A stretch of 64,000 bases of DNA from NCBI GenBank assembly GCA_009842245.1, contig VYFT01000037.1:1-64000 (forward strand), in the 5' to 3' direction. The stretch comes from Gammaproteobacteria bacterium (GTDB lineage: Bacteria > Pseudomonadota > Gammaproteobacteria > Pseudomonadales > Azotimanducaceae). Each line of letters starts with the position of its first letter. The stretch's first letter is position 1. Under the pieces are notes generated by a model. That model searched no databases. It saw only the letters and a list, made by a program, of their open reading frames with translations, and had not been told where the DNA came from. Shown here one piece after another: positions 9,130 through 18,932 of this stretch. The translations under genes were made by a program, and so were the position numbers.

Positions 9130-9825
9130 GTGACCGACCGTCGCGTGGTGGTAGTCGATACCGAGACGACTGGGCTTAATCCCGATAACGGCGATCGAAT
9201 AATCGAAATTGCATGTGTTGAAATTCAAGATCTTGCCTCACTGCAAACAAGATTTCACACTTACTTAGACCCAGAAAAAGAGATTGATCAAGAAGCCGTG
9301 AGGATTCACGGTCAAACTTGGGCAGACTTGAAGGGACATCCTAAGTTTGCTGATATTGCCGACCAGTTCTTAGAGACAATACAAGACGCTGATGTCGTAA
9401 TGCATCAAGCGGAATTTGACCGCAAATTCATCGATCACGAATTAGAAAACGCAGGAATTGGAGCGCGGATGCAAGACTTCTGCACCGTCGTTGATTCACT
9501 CGCTATAGCGCGCGAGAAATTTCGGGATGCAAGCAATGACCTAAATGCGCTTTGCAAACGATTTAAAGTAGATTTGAGTAATCGAGATCTTCATGGTGCG
9601 CTGATAGACGCGGAACTGCTTGCCCGCGTCTATATACGCATGATTTCAGGTGAGCAAGAACTATTCGATAGTACAAATGATGGTACTCCAAGTGTTGCGC
9701 CGGTGAGGTTGGGGGCGTCTGTGTTGGCGCAGCGTAAACCAGTCGTGGTCCGCGCGACGGAGGAGGAAGCAGCCGCTCACGACTCCTACATGCAAAGTAT
9801 TAGAAGTAGCGAAGTCGATGCTTAA
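9130..9825 (+). CDS. dnaQ: DNA polymerase III epsilon subunit (3'-5' proofreading exonuclease)
   Basis: DnaQ proofreads for the replicative polymerase. Exo I (VVVVDTETTGL), Exo II (HQAEFDRKFID) and Exo III (HGALIDAELLARVY) motifs are all present. The usual Asn in the Exo II HNAxFD motif is Gln here, while the catalytic Asp is kept. The C-terminal tail that binds the alpha subunit follows residue 180. The GTG start lies two bases after the rnhA stop, so the pair is coupled. The 231-residue length is normal. Confidence 0.95.
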   Translation: MTDRRVVVVDTETTGLNPDNGDRIIEIACVEIQDLASLQTRFHTYLDPEKEIDQEAVRIHGQTWADLKGHPKFADIADQFLETIQDADVVMHQAEFDRKFIDHELENAGIGARMQDFCTVVDSLAIAREKFRDASNDLNALCKRFKVDLSNRDLHGALIDAELLARVYIRMISGEQELFDSTNDGTPSVAPVRLGASVLAQRKPVVVRATEEEAAAHDSYMQSIRSSEVDA

Positions 9826-11388
9826 TCACAAAAAGAAGTGAACCATAATCCAACCAGTTACTCCTAGCGTGATCGTGTATGGTAAAGCCATGTATACCAT
9901 GCGCACATAGGAGAGCCGAATTCGTGGTGCTAACGAGGAAGTCAGCAGGAATAAGAAGGCAGCTTGACCATTAGGCGTCGCCACACTCGGGATATTGGTA
10001 CCGGTGTTCACTGCCACCCCGAGTTTATCAAATAATTCGCGATTGATGTTTTCGTCGATGAACGCGGAGTGTATTTCATTAATGTAAACGGTCGCTACGA
10101 ACACATTGTCACTGATTGCAGACAAGATTCCATTAGCTATGTAAAACATTCCCGGTTGAACTGAAGGGTCTAAGCTTAGTATGTACGCTAACGCTGGAGA
10201 GAACAGATGTTGGTCATGAATGACGGCAACAATCGCGAAAAACACAACGAGAAGCGCCGTGAAGGGGAGAGCTTCTTCGAATGCTGGACCTAGATCATGT
10301 TCCCGAATTACTCCATTAAACGCAGTTTGTATAACGATGATTGAAAGACCGATTAAACCTACTTGCGCCCATTGCCACGTAAGCCCAACGACGAGAAAGA
10401 CTATAGCTAGAGCTTGAATTATTAATTTAGCTTTATCTCGACCCGTAAACCGAGCACTAACTTCGTCGTCGTGCTCCTTCAACACTTGAAGGATAGAGTC
10501 TGGAGCCCTCGCGCCGAAAGAAAACGATCGAGTAAGTTCCAATATGATGCAAGTGACAATCCCGACTGCGAATACAGGCATCGTCACGATAGCCATCTCA
10601 ACAATAAACTGCACGAACCCCCAACCCAATCGATCTGCGATCAGTAAGTTTTGAGGTTCGCCAACCTTTGTACAAACACCCCCTAACGCGGTTCCGATAG
10701 CTGCATGCATCATGATATTTCTGAGAAAACGATAAAACTGTTGCCGGTCCGCTTCAAATTGTTTTCGACTTACTTCGTTGGAGAAACTATTGCTGTCTTT
10801 TAACAAACCATCGATGACGTTGGCAAAACCAACTCCTATTGTGATGACTACTGCGATCACGGTTAACGCATCTAGAAACGCGGAAAGTACGGCAGCGACG
10901 AACATGAAAAGTACAGAGATGACCAGTTTCGACCGCACATTAACGAAAATTTTCGTAAAAATCCACAGCAACAATTCCTTCATGAAGAAGACACCCGCTA
11001 CCATAAACATTAGCAGCAAAATTACCTTTAATCCACCTTTGACTTCAGTGTATACGGTCGCCGACGAAGCCAGTCCCATTGCGATTGCTTGGATCGCAAT
11101 AAGTCCACCCGGTTGTAGCGGATAGCATTGCAACGCCATTGCTAGAGTGAAGATAAACTGCAGTACTATGATCCAACCAGCAACCATTTTCATAGTTGTC
11201 ACGTAGTCTTCTAATCCAAACAAAGGGGCTAGCTTCCACACTAGAAATAGCACGAGATTCAGTGTCAAAAAACTGACAATGGTCTTTTTGTACCACACTG
11301 GAGAATCACCCATGAAGTTGTGGACGAAGTCCAAGAGTCGCAGGTTGCGGGAGCCTGAGGGTGGACCAGAATCGTAAGAAGTTGCCAA
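9826..11388 (-). CDS. nhaB: Na+/H+ antiporter NhaB
   Basis: NhaB exchanges Na+ for H+ across the inner membrane, giving salt and pH tolerance. The protein matches NhaB throughout: FMGDSPVWYKK at the N-terminus, FTLAMALQCYPLQPGG, LLLLMFMVAGVFFMK, FLSAFLDALTVIAVV, GTALGGVCTKVGEPQN, AISDNVFVATVYINE and NTGTNIPSVATPNGQA, with about a dozen membrane segments. The frame is open to a GTG at 11433. I prefer the TTG at 11388 because AAGGA lies seven bases upstream and it leaves an N-terminus closer to that of known NhaB, but the longer form (535 residues) cannot be excluded. It converges with dnaQ with no gap. Confidence 0.93.
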   Translation of the reverse strand: MATSYDSGPPSGSRNLRLLDFVHNFMGDSPVWYKKTIVSFLTLNLVLFLVWKLAPLFGLEDYVTTMKMVAGWIIVLQFIFTLAMALQCYPLQPGGLIAIQAIAMGLASSATVYTEVKGGLKVILLLMFMVAGVFFMKELLLWIFTKIFVNVRSKLVISVLFMFVAAVLSAFLDALTVIAVVITIGVGFANVIDGLLKDSNSFSNEVSRKQFEADRQQFYRFLRNIMMHAAIGTALGGVCTKVGEPQNLLIADRLGWGFVQFIVEMAIVTMPVFAVGIVTCIILELTRSFSFGARAPDSILQVLKEHDDEVSARFTGRDKAKLIIQALAIVFLVVGLTWQWAQVGLIGLSIIVIQTAFNGVIREHDLGPAFEEALPFTALLVVFFAIVAVIHDQHLFSPALAYILSLDPSVQPGMFYIANGILSAISDNVFVATVYINEIHSAFIDENINRELFDKLGVAVNTGTNIPSVATPNGQAAFLFLLTSSLAPRIRLSYVRMVYMALPYTITLGVTGWIMVHFFL

Positions 11389-11715
11389 GATTAAATCCTT
11401 ATTTCGAAGGGGCCGGATGTGAAAATGTCGCACTGTGTGTTCTTAGCGTGCGACGACATACGTAATAGTTAGATTTTAAGTACGCGCTGGTGTTAGTAGT
11501 TCTCCGATTGATGTGCGAACATGCTGTACACACTGATGCGTTGAACTGAGTCGTACACTCGCTTCGGTTTGTACAATACCTTGCCTTGACGAATGCATGT
11601 CAATTATCTCTAAACACCAATTCTCCAGGCGCGGAGACGCAATGTTGCATGTGCGTAGCACAATCGTTGGTGCGCATCTCATAGCACCGAATACCGAAAT
11701 AGGAAAAGTTCAATG

Positions 11716-12840
11716 ATGGAAATGCTGTGGGACTACCTCAGTTTTTTGTTTCAGACCGTTACTGTAGTCGTCGCGATAGTGGTGGTGATTGCCGTCATTA
11801 GTTCGATCGCTATCCGACGTACAACAGATCGTGGCCAGGTTGGACACCTAACTGTACGGCATTTAAACGACTTTTACGATGCGATGCGGTCGACTATTGA
11901 GCAAGCAGCTCTCTCTCAAGGTCAGTTGAAGAAGCACCGTAAGGCTGAACGGAAGGAAAAGAAGCAAAAAGAGAAAGCAGAATCGAAAACTTCTGATCCG
12001 AAAGGTGCTGAGGATGCTGAAACGGATAGTACTATCGATGAAGATAGTACAACACAAGATAAAGAGGACAAAGCTGAGACGGAGGAAAAAGACTCAAAAG
12101 AAAAAAGTGTCTTCGTACTTGGTTTTAAAGGCGATTTAGAAGCCAGTAAGGTCGAACGACTGAAGCACGAGATTTCCGCGGTTTTGACTCAAGCTTCGAA
12201 AAACGACGAAGTCATAGTCAAAGTAGAGAGTCCTGGTGGTGTCGTTCATTCGTACGGATACGCGGCATCACAACTGATGCGAGTGCGAAAAGCCGGAATT
12301 AAACTGACGGTAGCAGTGGACGAAGTGGCAGCCAGCGGTGGGTATATGATCGCGGTGGTCGCCGATCAGATTCTCGCGGCTCCCTTCGCGCTCGTAGGCT
12401 CAATTGGGGTTGCGGCCGAAATCCCGAACGTGAATCGATTACTGAAAAAGTACGACATCGACTACGAAATCATCACCGCAGGAGAATTTAAGCGCACTCT
12501 GTCGGTGTTTGGCGAAAATACTGACGCTGCACGTAAGAAATTCTTAGAAGAAATTGAAGATGTGCACGAACTCTTCAAGGAGTTTGTATCAACTCATCGA
12601 CCACACGTTGATCTGTCCGTTGTCGCGACAGGCGAGTCTTGGTATGGTGAACGTGCCCTTTCGCGAAACTTGATTGACGACATCATAACTAGCGATGAAT
12701 ACATTATGCAAGCCTGTGACAAAGCTAAAGTCTTAGAACTAACCTGGCATCCACCGAAGAAGCAACTGTCAGATTTGCTCACCCAGACCGCTACTTCCAT
12801 GCTCTCGATAGCGAGATGGCTGAGGCGTAGACTTCCTTGA
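11716..12840 (+). CDS. sohB: Membrane-anchored serine protease SohB (S49 family)
   Basis: SohB is a periplasm-facing inner-membrane protease of the signal-peptide-peptidase family. One membrane anchor (about residues 12-35) is followed by a long lysine/glutamate/aspartate-rich linker (about 75-131), then the protease domain with KVESPGGVVHSYG, the nucleophile Ser near 207 in EVAASGGYMIA, VGSIGVAAE and the general-base Lys near 259 in GEFKRTLS. This Ser-Lys dyad is the S49 signature. Length (374-375 residues) is close to E. coli SohB plus the linker. Two ATGs, at 11713 and 11716, are equally possible. The next gene begins within or just after the stop codon. Confidence 0.93.
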   Translation: MEMLWDYLSFLFQTVTVVVAIVVVIAVISSIAIRRTTDRGQVGHLTVRHLNDFYDAMRSTIEQAALSQGQLKKHRKAERKEKKQKEKAESKTSDPKGAEDAETDSTIDEDSTTQDKEDKAETEEKDSKEKSVFVLGFKGDLEASKVERLKHEISAVLTQASKNDEVIVKVESPGGVVHSYGYAASQLMRVRKAGIKLTVAVDEVAASGGYMIAVVADQILAAPFALVGSIGVAAEIPNVNRLLKKYDIDYEIITAGEFKRTLSVFGENTDAARKKFLEEIEDVHELFKEFVSTHRPHVDLSVVATGESWYGERALSRNLIDDIITSDEYIMQACDKAKVLELTWHPPKKQLSDLLTQTATSMLSIARWLRRRLP

Positions 12841-12842
12841 GT

Positions 12843-13838
12843 GTGAGCGAGTTTCGCGCGCTCCGAGTTTTCAAAGAAACTGACGGTAGCTTTCGGCACC
12901 AAGTCGTCGAGAGACACATCTCAGAGTTGCCACCTGGCGATCTACTGATCGATGTAAAGTATTCTTCGTTAAACTACAAAGACGCACTATCAGCGACGGG
13001 CGCACCTGGTGTAACTCGCCATTACCCCCATACGCCGGGGATAGACGCGGTAGGTTCCGTGCTTGAATCGAATACAGACGAGTTCCAAGTTGGAGAAATC
13101 GTCATCGTCACCGGTTTTAAACTCGGTATGGACATTGACGGTGGTTTCGGTCAACGAATTCGCGTACCTGCTAAATGGACCGTAAGCAAACCTAAGGAGC
13201 TTACTCCTCAAGATAGTATGGTCGTAGGCACTGCGGGACTGACGGCTGCCCTTTGCTTAAAGAAACTAGAAAACTCAGGTATGAATCATCGTAGTGGTCC
13301 AGTCGTTGTTACTGGTTCTACCGGTGGAGTAGGTAGTTGTGCGGTTAGTCTCTTGGGTCGTTTGGGGTATGAAGTTCACGCCGTCACCGGGAAGAAGACA
13401 CAGCATGAGTTCTTGCGTCGGTTAGGCGCGCATAAGGTTCTCAGTCGAGAAGAATTTATGGACGGTTCCCACCGTGCTTTACAACGCGAAACATGGGGAG
13501 GAGTGATCGATACGGTTGGTGGTGAGATGCTCATGCATGCGATCAAAGGATTGCGATATGGTTGCAGCGCTGCGGCTTGCGGGTTAGTCAGTTCCGCAAT
13601 GTTTCCAGGTTCTGTGTTCCCGTTCATTCTTCGCAACGTTAACTTGCTTGGCGTCGACTCTGCTGAGACAACTCAATCCGATCGAGAATTGGTATGGGAA
13701 CGACTAGCTTCGGAATGGAGAATTCCCCACCTGCGAGAACTTCAACACATTTACGGCTTAGATACCGTGATGAACGGAATCAACAAACTATTGAAAGGGG
13801 AGATGATTGGGAGAGGTGTAGTCGACCTATCAAAGTGA
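12843..13838 (+). CDS. acuI: Acrylyl-CoA reductase AcuI (YhdH family quinone oxidoreductase)
   Basis: AcuI reduces toxic acrylyl-CoA to propionyl-CoA with NADPH, which matters in organisms handling DMSP or 3-hydroxypropionate. This zinc-free medium-chain reductase shows YSSLNYKDAL, HTPGIDAVG, the VGTAGLTAALCL segment, nucleotide-binding VVTGSTGGVGS, AACGLV and PFILRNVNLLGVDS, all diagnostic of the YhdH/AcuI subgroup. The start is a GTG at 12843; a TTG at 12837 overlapping the sohB stop is also in frame. Either makes translation coupled or nearly coupled to sohB. The functional link to sohB is unknown. Confidence 0.9.
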   Translation: MSEFRALRVFKETDGSFRHQVVERHISELPPGDLLIDVKYSSLNYKDALSATGAPGVTRHYPHTPGIDAVGSVLESNTDEFQVGEIVIVTGFKLGMDIDGGFGQRIRVPAKWTVSKPKELTPQDSMVVGTAGLTAALCLKKLENSGMNHRSGPVVVTGSTGGVGSCAVSLLGRLGYEVHAVTGKKTQHEFLRRLGAHKVLSREEFMDGSHRALQRETWGGVIDTVGGEMLMHAIKGLRYGCSAAACGLVSSAMFPGSVFPFILRNVNLLGVDSAETTQSDRELVWERLASEWRIPHLRELQHIYGLDTVMNGINKLLKGEMIGRGVVDLSK

Positions 13839-13844
13839 TTCGGC

Positions 13845-14999
13845 TTAGTTAACGCGAAGATGATCCGACAGTGCAATTGGATTCTTGAAATTGAACACAA
13901 CTACGTAAGAGGAGATCAGAAGAGTTAGTACGGTCGCACCAAGCACGATAAGGGAAGCTCGATCACTCATTTGTGTCGCGGCAACGTAGAGTATCAATAA
14001 CGAAAATTCGCTGTTTTGTCCTAGGCGATACCCGACCTCCCAGCTGGTTTTTCGATCTTCTCCCAACCAACCTATGAGATATCGAAAGACCAGTGGTTTT
14101 ATCAACACGCATGCAAGTGCCAACAAACCCACTTGCCACGCTACGCTCCAGAGAAGTATGGGATCCACGGTCGTCCCTACGTAGAAGAAAAATAGTACTA
14201 AGAAGAAGTCTTGAAGCGGTTCCAGCGTGGACGCGACCAGTTGCGCTGCTGAAGAATTTGCAAGTGCCACCCCTGCGATAAATGCTCCTATCTCGAAAGT
14301 CACACCAAGCGCGTGCGCACAAAATGCTATCCCCATACACCATCCAAGAAACATCAAGAAGGTGTATTCAGTGACTACATCAAATTTCTGCATCAATGGC
14401 CAGAAGACAAACTTGGCACAGAGTATCGCGCCGAGCACGATTAAAGGTGGTATACCGAACACCTTTAGCCAAGCCAATAGCGAAATTGTTTCGCCTGAAC
14501 TCGATACATATAGAAGCGCAAGCACCGCCAAAATGTCTTGTAAGATTAGCAGACCGATGACTAATTCTCCGATCCGGCGGTGGTGGAGTGCTGTTCGCGG
14601 CACTAGTTTGACGCCAACAATAGTGCTTGAGAACAAAAACGCTAAAGCGGTGATCATCGCCTCTCGAGACTCAAATCCTAGTAAGAATCCTAAACCGAAA
14701 CCTAGCCCAAAGAAAACTACAGAACTGACAAGTACCGTGAGAATGGACTGTCGAAATACGTTCTTGATGCGCTTGGTTGGAAGATCCAGCCCGACAATGA
14801 ACAGTAGGAAAATAATCCCTATATGGCCTAGTTCTTCGATGGCATGAGATTCTCCTATCCAGCCAAGTGCGTGAGGACCCAAGACACAACCTAACACTAT
14901 ATACACGATGATGAGAGGCTGACGCGCGAACATGCCAACTGACGCCGCGACGGCCGTCAACGCAAAGATCAACATCATTGTTTGGAGTAGTTGTGGCAT
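13845..14999 (-). CDS. CPA2-family cation:proton antiporter (Kef-like, no TrkA-N domain)
   Basis: This 384-residue integral membrane protein has about 12 membrane segments and the CPA2 hallmarks LGCVLGPHALG near the N-terminus, FLLFIVGLDLPTK, FLFSSTIVGVKL, LLILQDILAVLAL and FEIGAFIAGVALA. It most likely exchanges K+ or Na+ for protons. Unlike KefB/KefC it stops after the membrane part and has no cytosolic nucleotide-binding TrkA-N domain, so regulation by glutathione adducts is unlikely. It is convergent with acuI and runs in the same direction as the DUF8091-type gene upstream of it. Confidence 0.9.
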   Translation of the reverse strand: MPQLLQTMMLIFALTAVAASVGMFARQPLIIVYIVLGCVLGPHALGWIGESHAIEELGHIGIIFLLFIVGLDLPTKRIKNVFRQSILTVLVSSVVFFGLGFGLGFLLGFESREAMITALAFLFSSTIVGVKLVPRTALHHRRIGELVIGLLILQDILAVLALLYVSSSGETISLLAWLKVFGIPPLIVLGAILCAKFVFWPLMQKFDVVTEYTFLMFLGWCMGIAFCAHALGVTFEIGAFIAGVALANSSAAQLVASTLEPLQDFFLVLFFFYVGTTVDPILLWSVAWQVGLLALACVLIKPLVFRYLIGWLGEDRKTSWEVGYRLGQNSEFSLLILYVAATQMSDRASLIVLGATVLTLLISSYVVVFNFKNPIALSDHLRVN

Positions 15000-15064
15000 T
15001 AATATAACACTTTAACTATACTGTTCAAATACATCGTATATATTGTTTTCATCGTGGATAGTCT

Positions 15065-15769
15065 TTAGCGAACAAAGTTATTGTCCTGATCGCCACTGGT
15101 CAACTTGTAGATGAGTTCGTTTCTCTTTTTTCCCACAACATCGATGGTTCCACAATGACGCAAGCAATAGACTGCTTGTTGGGCCAGACGGCGAGTGATT
15201 TGGACACTTTCTGCTATGTCTTTCGTGGTGAATTCCGCTGGCAATCTCCCCGCAAACAACATCCAAAGATCTTTTGCTCCATTAAAACAATGGGTAGCGA
15301 TGAGTTCAATCAGTCTCCGCTCGACGATAACCCAGTGTCGTCGTCGCCAACCTTTCTGTTCATCAAACACGCGAACTTGTTCTTCGTGAATCATGGCTAC
15401 TTCTAAACTGAAATGTGGGTGCGTGATGAGAGTGGGAGCGGCAACAAGTGCGGCAAAGACTTCATAAATTGTCCCCTTCTTAGGCGACCGTCGTTGTTTT
15501 TCACTACCGTTATCCAGAGATTTTGTAATCGTTGTTCGAGCGGCAATGGGATAAACTAAATGAAGTGAATACCTTTCCACGAGGTCTTTAATTTTTGGGA
15601 CTACGCGATGCAAATTTCTCGTTTGAATTTCGACAAGCCGGTCGGCTTGCTTTATATCGACTATGTAGCCGTCAACTGGACACTCTATTACATCACCGTC
15701 AACCGCTTTGAGTTCTTTGAGGCTTTTGTGCAATGCACTTTCGTTAAGACTACCAATGTTAGTAGGCAT
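15065..15769 (-). CDS. DUF8091-type conserved protein with C-terminal winged-helix-like region
   Basis: I recognise the pattern of a widespread uncharacterised family (DUF8091 by my recollection). An N-terminal domain has CPVDGYIVDIKQADRLVEIQ and LVYPIA, followed by RRSPKKG, HPHFSLEVAMIHEEQVR, GWRRRHW, and a C-terminal part (FTTKDIAESVQITRRLAQQA) that looks like a helix-turn-helix. The N-terminal D...ExQ spacing is reminiscent of PD-(D/E)XK nuclease cores, but that is inference. The gene is not known to have a defined role. ATG at 15769 is chosen; a TTG two codons earlier is also possible. The CPA2 antiporter gene lies 65 bases downstream on the same strand. Confidence 0.75.
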   Translation of the reverse strand: MPTNIGSLNESALHKSLKELKAVDGDVIECPVDGYIVDIKQADRLVEIQTRNLHRVVPKIKDLVERYSLHLVYPIAARTTITKSLDNGSEKQRRSPKKGTIYEVFAALVAAPTLITHPHFSLEVAMIHEEQVRVFDEQKGWRRRHWVIVERRLIELIATHCFNGAKDLWMLFAGRLPAEFTTKDIAESVQITRRLAQQAVYCLRHCGTIDVVGKKRNELIYKLTSGDQDNNFVR

Positions 15770-15917
15770 GTTCAATGTGCCCCTGCAGTTGCGATCTGGA
15801 CGTGTTCTAGGAAAAGTATACGTGTGTCGCGTACTCTAAAATTTAGCGAGTATATGTAGCACAATTCAGTGACGGTTGTAAAGTAAGACTACTCCGACTA
15901 ATACGTCCACGACATAA

Positions 15918-18314
15918 ATGAATACCACTAAACTCACCCTCGTATCGTGCTATTGCTACCTGTCGCTACTCTTTACCAGCGATTGTATCAATGCTCAAGC
16001 AGAGCTTGAAGAATCGACAAAACTCACTCGCGTTGCCAATGATGTCGCAATCACATTGGACGGCAAAATATCGGAAGACGCGTGGCAATTGAGTGAAGAG
16101 ATCACTGACTTTCGTTTAATAAACCAAGCCCCCGACGAGATGGTTCCCGCGTCGCACCGAACTACCGCTTTCCTGCTGTATAACGATGTCGGTTTGTACA
16201 TCGCATTTGAACTTAGGCAACCGCCTTCGTCGCTAGTGAAAATACATTCCGCGCAGGACCGAGGCTCGTCGGATAGGGACTTTGTGACAGTCGCGCTCGA
16301 TACTTCGGGGTCGGGACAATATGGAAACTATTTCACTCTGTATCTTGGTGGAAGCAAGGCTGATGGAGTGCTCGCACCGGAACGGTCATGGATCGGCAAC
16401 TGGGATGGAGTATGGTATGGTCACACAGCCGAAGACAAAGGGGGCTGGACCGCAGAAATTTTTATCCCTTGGTCGATCCTCAGCTTGCCAAAGACCCAGA
16501 GTGAGCGAGGGTTGGGTTTGTTCCTCGCGCGCAAGTTTGCGCGTGACGACGAGTATTCCGGATTTCCTGCAATCCACAATGATGCTCCCCGGTTTCTTTC
16601 TGACTTTGCTCAAGTTGTAGTCCAAAACGTAAGAGTAAAACGCCAACTAAGCATTTTTCCCTTTATTAGTTCGCAATTGGACACTGTAACAAGTACGTCT
16701 CAGGAACACTACGGAGTTGACGTGTTTTGGCGACCTGTGCCTCACTTTCAAGTTACCGGTTCGTTGCAACCCGATTTTGGAACGGTTGAAGCTGATGATG
16801 TCATCATTAATCTGAGTGCGTTCGAATCGTTTTTTCCGGATCGCCGGTTGTTTTTTATCGAAGGGCGAGAAATTTTCTTACCGACAAGACGCGCCTATGG
16901 TTCCTTAGTTCCATTTCATTCACGTCGTATTGGAGATCGCCCCACGCCACCACAAGTCAACCAGGATGTCGAACTAGATTTATCGAGGGCATCGTACGGT
17001 ACCGATCTGTACGGTGCCCTAAAGGGAACGGGTCAATTTAAACAGTTTCGATACGGTATTCTTGGTGCTTGGGAAAAAGACGCATTATTTCGCGCCAAAA
17101 CCGAGCACGAAAGCTTCGCGGTGAAGAGTGTAGGGCGAGACTTCGGCGTGTTTCGCGTTGTTTACGAAAATACAGAATCTGCACGATACGGTGTCGGTCT
17201 GCTTTCAGCTGTTTCTTGGGACGAATTGCTAGGCGACGCATATACACATGCGCTCGACGCGCGCTTTCAATCAGAATCAGGTAGGATACGCACCGAGTCT
17301 CAGGTGCTCATGACCGACATTGCACACCAAGAAGCCGGATTTGCAGGATTTGTGGACTTTCGATTCCGCCAATCTGACGCTTTGCGCCACTCATGGTCGG
17401 TTACTCACGTCGATCCAAAATTCGATCTCAGCCGAACAGGCTTTGCGTCTCGCGCGGATCGTACTTCCACGGAATATAGTCTCTCAAGAGTGCAGTACCA
17501 GACTCCTCGTTTCCGAGAAGTGTATCACAGCTTTGCAGCATCCGGTAGTTGGAATAGCGCCGGTGAACGCACAGACGCCGGCTTTTCACTAGGCGCTTCA
17601 GTTCGCGACCGAGACCAAAATGCCTGGTCCGTTTCTGTTAGCTACAAGCCCTCATATGTTGACGATGCAACCGCGTATCGAGATTCATCATTTAAAACGC
17701 AACCTTCAGCGGGTGCGTCGTTTGCTGTAGCAACAAATAGTGCAAGACGGTTTACTCAGACAGCATGGTTTAGTATTCGAGAGAGTCGAATTCAGGGTAA
17801 GTCGAATTCGTTGGGATTTCAATTGGTGTACCGACCGTGGGAAAGTTTGACTATTAATTGGCGGCTCTCGAAGGACTCGAACGACGGACACGTACTCTAT
17901 AGAGGTAATCTTGATTTCATCCGCTATCGTAGTTGGAGTCCTACGTCAAACATTGCGGTACAGTTTTTTCCGTCAACTCGGCAACGCATTCGACTAGACT
18001 TTCAGTGCCGCATGATACAAGCCAAGGCTTACGAGTATCTCTCCTTGGATGAAACAGCAAGTAACGTGCGGTCGCGAGGATTCAATGTGATGGACGACTC
18101 GTCCGATTTTTCGATCTCTCGCGCTACATTTCAATTGAGATATCGATGGGAAATCGCACCATTATCCGATCTCTTTGTTGTGTACACTCGAACGGGAACA
18201 CTAAATACCATCATACAAAATTCCGTGACAAAGACGCTAAGGGAAACGGTTAATAAGCGAGACACTGAAAATGTGGCGATTAAATTCAGGTGGCGAACAC
18301 CTTTAGACTACTGA
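15918..18314 (+). CDS. DUF5916-type outer-membrane protein with CBM9-like N-terminal domain
   Basis: The 798-residue protein starts with a signal peptide (about residues 1-27), then a carbohydrate-binding-family-9-like domain (about 35-235; ITLDGKISEDAWQ, GLYIAFELRQPPSS, GWTAEIFIPWSIL). The rest (about 240-798) is the DUF5916 region with LQPDFGTVEADDVIINLS and FFPDRRLFFIEGREIF, followed by alternating aromatic strands typical of an outer-membrane barrel, ending in a short aromatic C-terminus. This family is common in environmental gram-negatives; its substrate is unknown. It is divergent from the DUF8091-type gene. Confidence 0.88.
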   Translation: MNTTKLTLVSCYCYLSLLFTSDCINAQAELEESTKLTRVANDVAITLDGKISEDAWQLSEEITDFRLINQAPDEMVPASHRTTAFLLYNDVGLYIAFELRQPPSSLVKIHSAQDRGSSDRDFVTVALDTSGSGQYGNYFTLYLGGSKADGVLAPERSWIGNWDGVWYGHTAEDKGGWTAEIFIPWSILSLPKTQSERGLGLFLARKFARDDEYSGFPAIHNDAPRFLSDFAQVVVQNVRVKRQLSIFPFISSQLDTVTSTSQEHYGVDVFWRPVPHFQVTGSLQPDFGTVEADDVIINLSAFESFFPDRRLFFIEGREIFLPTRRAYGSLVPFHSRRIGDRPTPPQVNQDVELDLSRASYGTDLYGALKGTGQFKQFRYGILGAWEKDALFRAKTEHESFAVKSVGRDFGVFRVVYENTESARYGVGLLSAVSWDELLGDAYTHALDARFQSESGRIRTESQVLMTDIAHQEAGFAGFVDFRFRQSDALRHSWSVTHVDPKFDLSRTGFASRADRTSTEYSLSRVQYQTPRFREVYHSFAASGSWNSAGERTDAGFSLGASVRDRDQNAWSVSVSYKPSYVDDATAYRDSSFKTQPSAGASFAVATNSARRFTQTAWFSIRESRIQGKSNSLGFQLVYRPWESLTINWRLSKDSNDGHVLYRGNLDFIRYRSWSPTSNIAVQFFPSTRQRIRLDFQCRMIQAKAYEYLSLDETASNVRSRGFNVMDDSSDFSISRATFQLRYRWEIAPLSDLFVVYTRTGTLNTIIQNSVTKTLRETVNKRDTENVAIKFRWRTPLDY

Positions 18315-18355
18315 CATCACGTTAACATAACTAGAAAAAACAACAAGTCAGCACG

Positions 18356-18814
18356 ATGAAAGTACCTGAGTTCATGTTTTGCGTTCTCAATCCGATGATG
18401 CGGTTTTCTTTACGATCTCCCTTTCATTTGTTCTTTAGTCACAACATCATGTTAATTCGGTATGTCGGACGCAAGTCTGGTAAGCAGTTCGAGATCCCGG
18501 TTCGCTATGCCGAGCGCGATGGGGTCATCAAGTGTTTTACCGACAAAACTGCTAATTGGTGGCCAAACCTGCGAGATAACCGAGATGTCTCACTCGTCAT
18601 TCGTGGTGCTGTGATCAAGGTGCACACTCAAATAGTAGTAAATCAAACAGAAGAATTGACTACTGAACTTACGAAGCATTTGAACGAATATCCGGGAGAT
18701 GCGGTTTATAAGAACGTAAGACTTGACCATGATCGTCGGCCCGCGGCCGAAGATATTGCGAAGCACGCCGAGACCGCAGTGATGGTTGTTGCAACACCCA
18801 CCGACGAATCGTAA
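18356..18814 (+). CDS. Split-barrel oxidoreductase, nitroreductase/deazaflavin-type family
   Basis: A 152-residue protein with MLIRYVGRKSGKQFEIPVRY and NWWPNLRDNRDVSLVIRG, which resembles the small PNP-oxidase-like split-barrel proteins annotated as nitroreductase-family deazaflavin-dependent oxidoreductases. The RKSGK and WWxNLR motifs sit where those proteins bind the cofactor phosphate. Whether it uses F420, FMN or something else cannot be told; no F420 synthesis genes are in the window. It follows the DUF5916 gene by 41 bases on the same strand. Confidence 0.7.
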   Translation: MKVPEFMFCVLNPMMRFSLRSPFHLFFSHNIMLIRYVGRKSGKQFEIPVRYAERDGVIKCFTDKTANWWPNLRDNRDVSLVIRGAVIKVHTQIVVNQTEELTTELTKHLNEYPGDAVYKNVRLDHDRRPAAEDIAKHAETAVMVVATPTDES

Positions 18815-18932
18815 TCGAGGAAGTTTGAGTAGAAGCAGCCTGCATCTTGCATCAGCGGTGGTTTACACATTTCCAATGGGTGGCGGATACCAAGTACAAG
18901 ATGTAGTTTCAGGAACTAAACAAGTCTCATAA

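Noticed and set aside
14227..14847. 206-codon plus-strand frame opposite the CPA2 antiporter gene
   Set aside because: Antisense to a clear membrane protein gene; the product has no family resemblance and no start signal.
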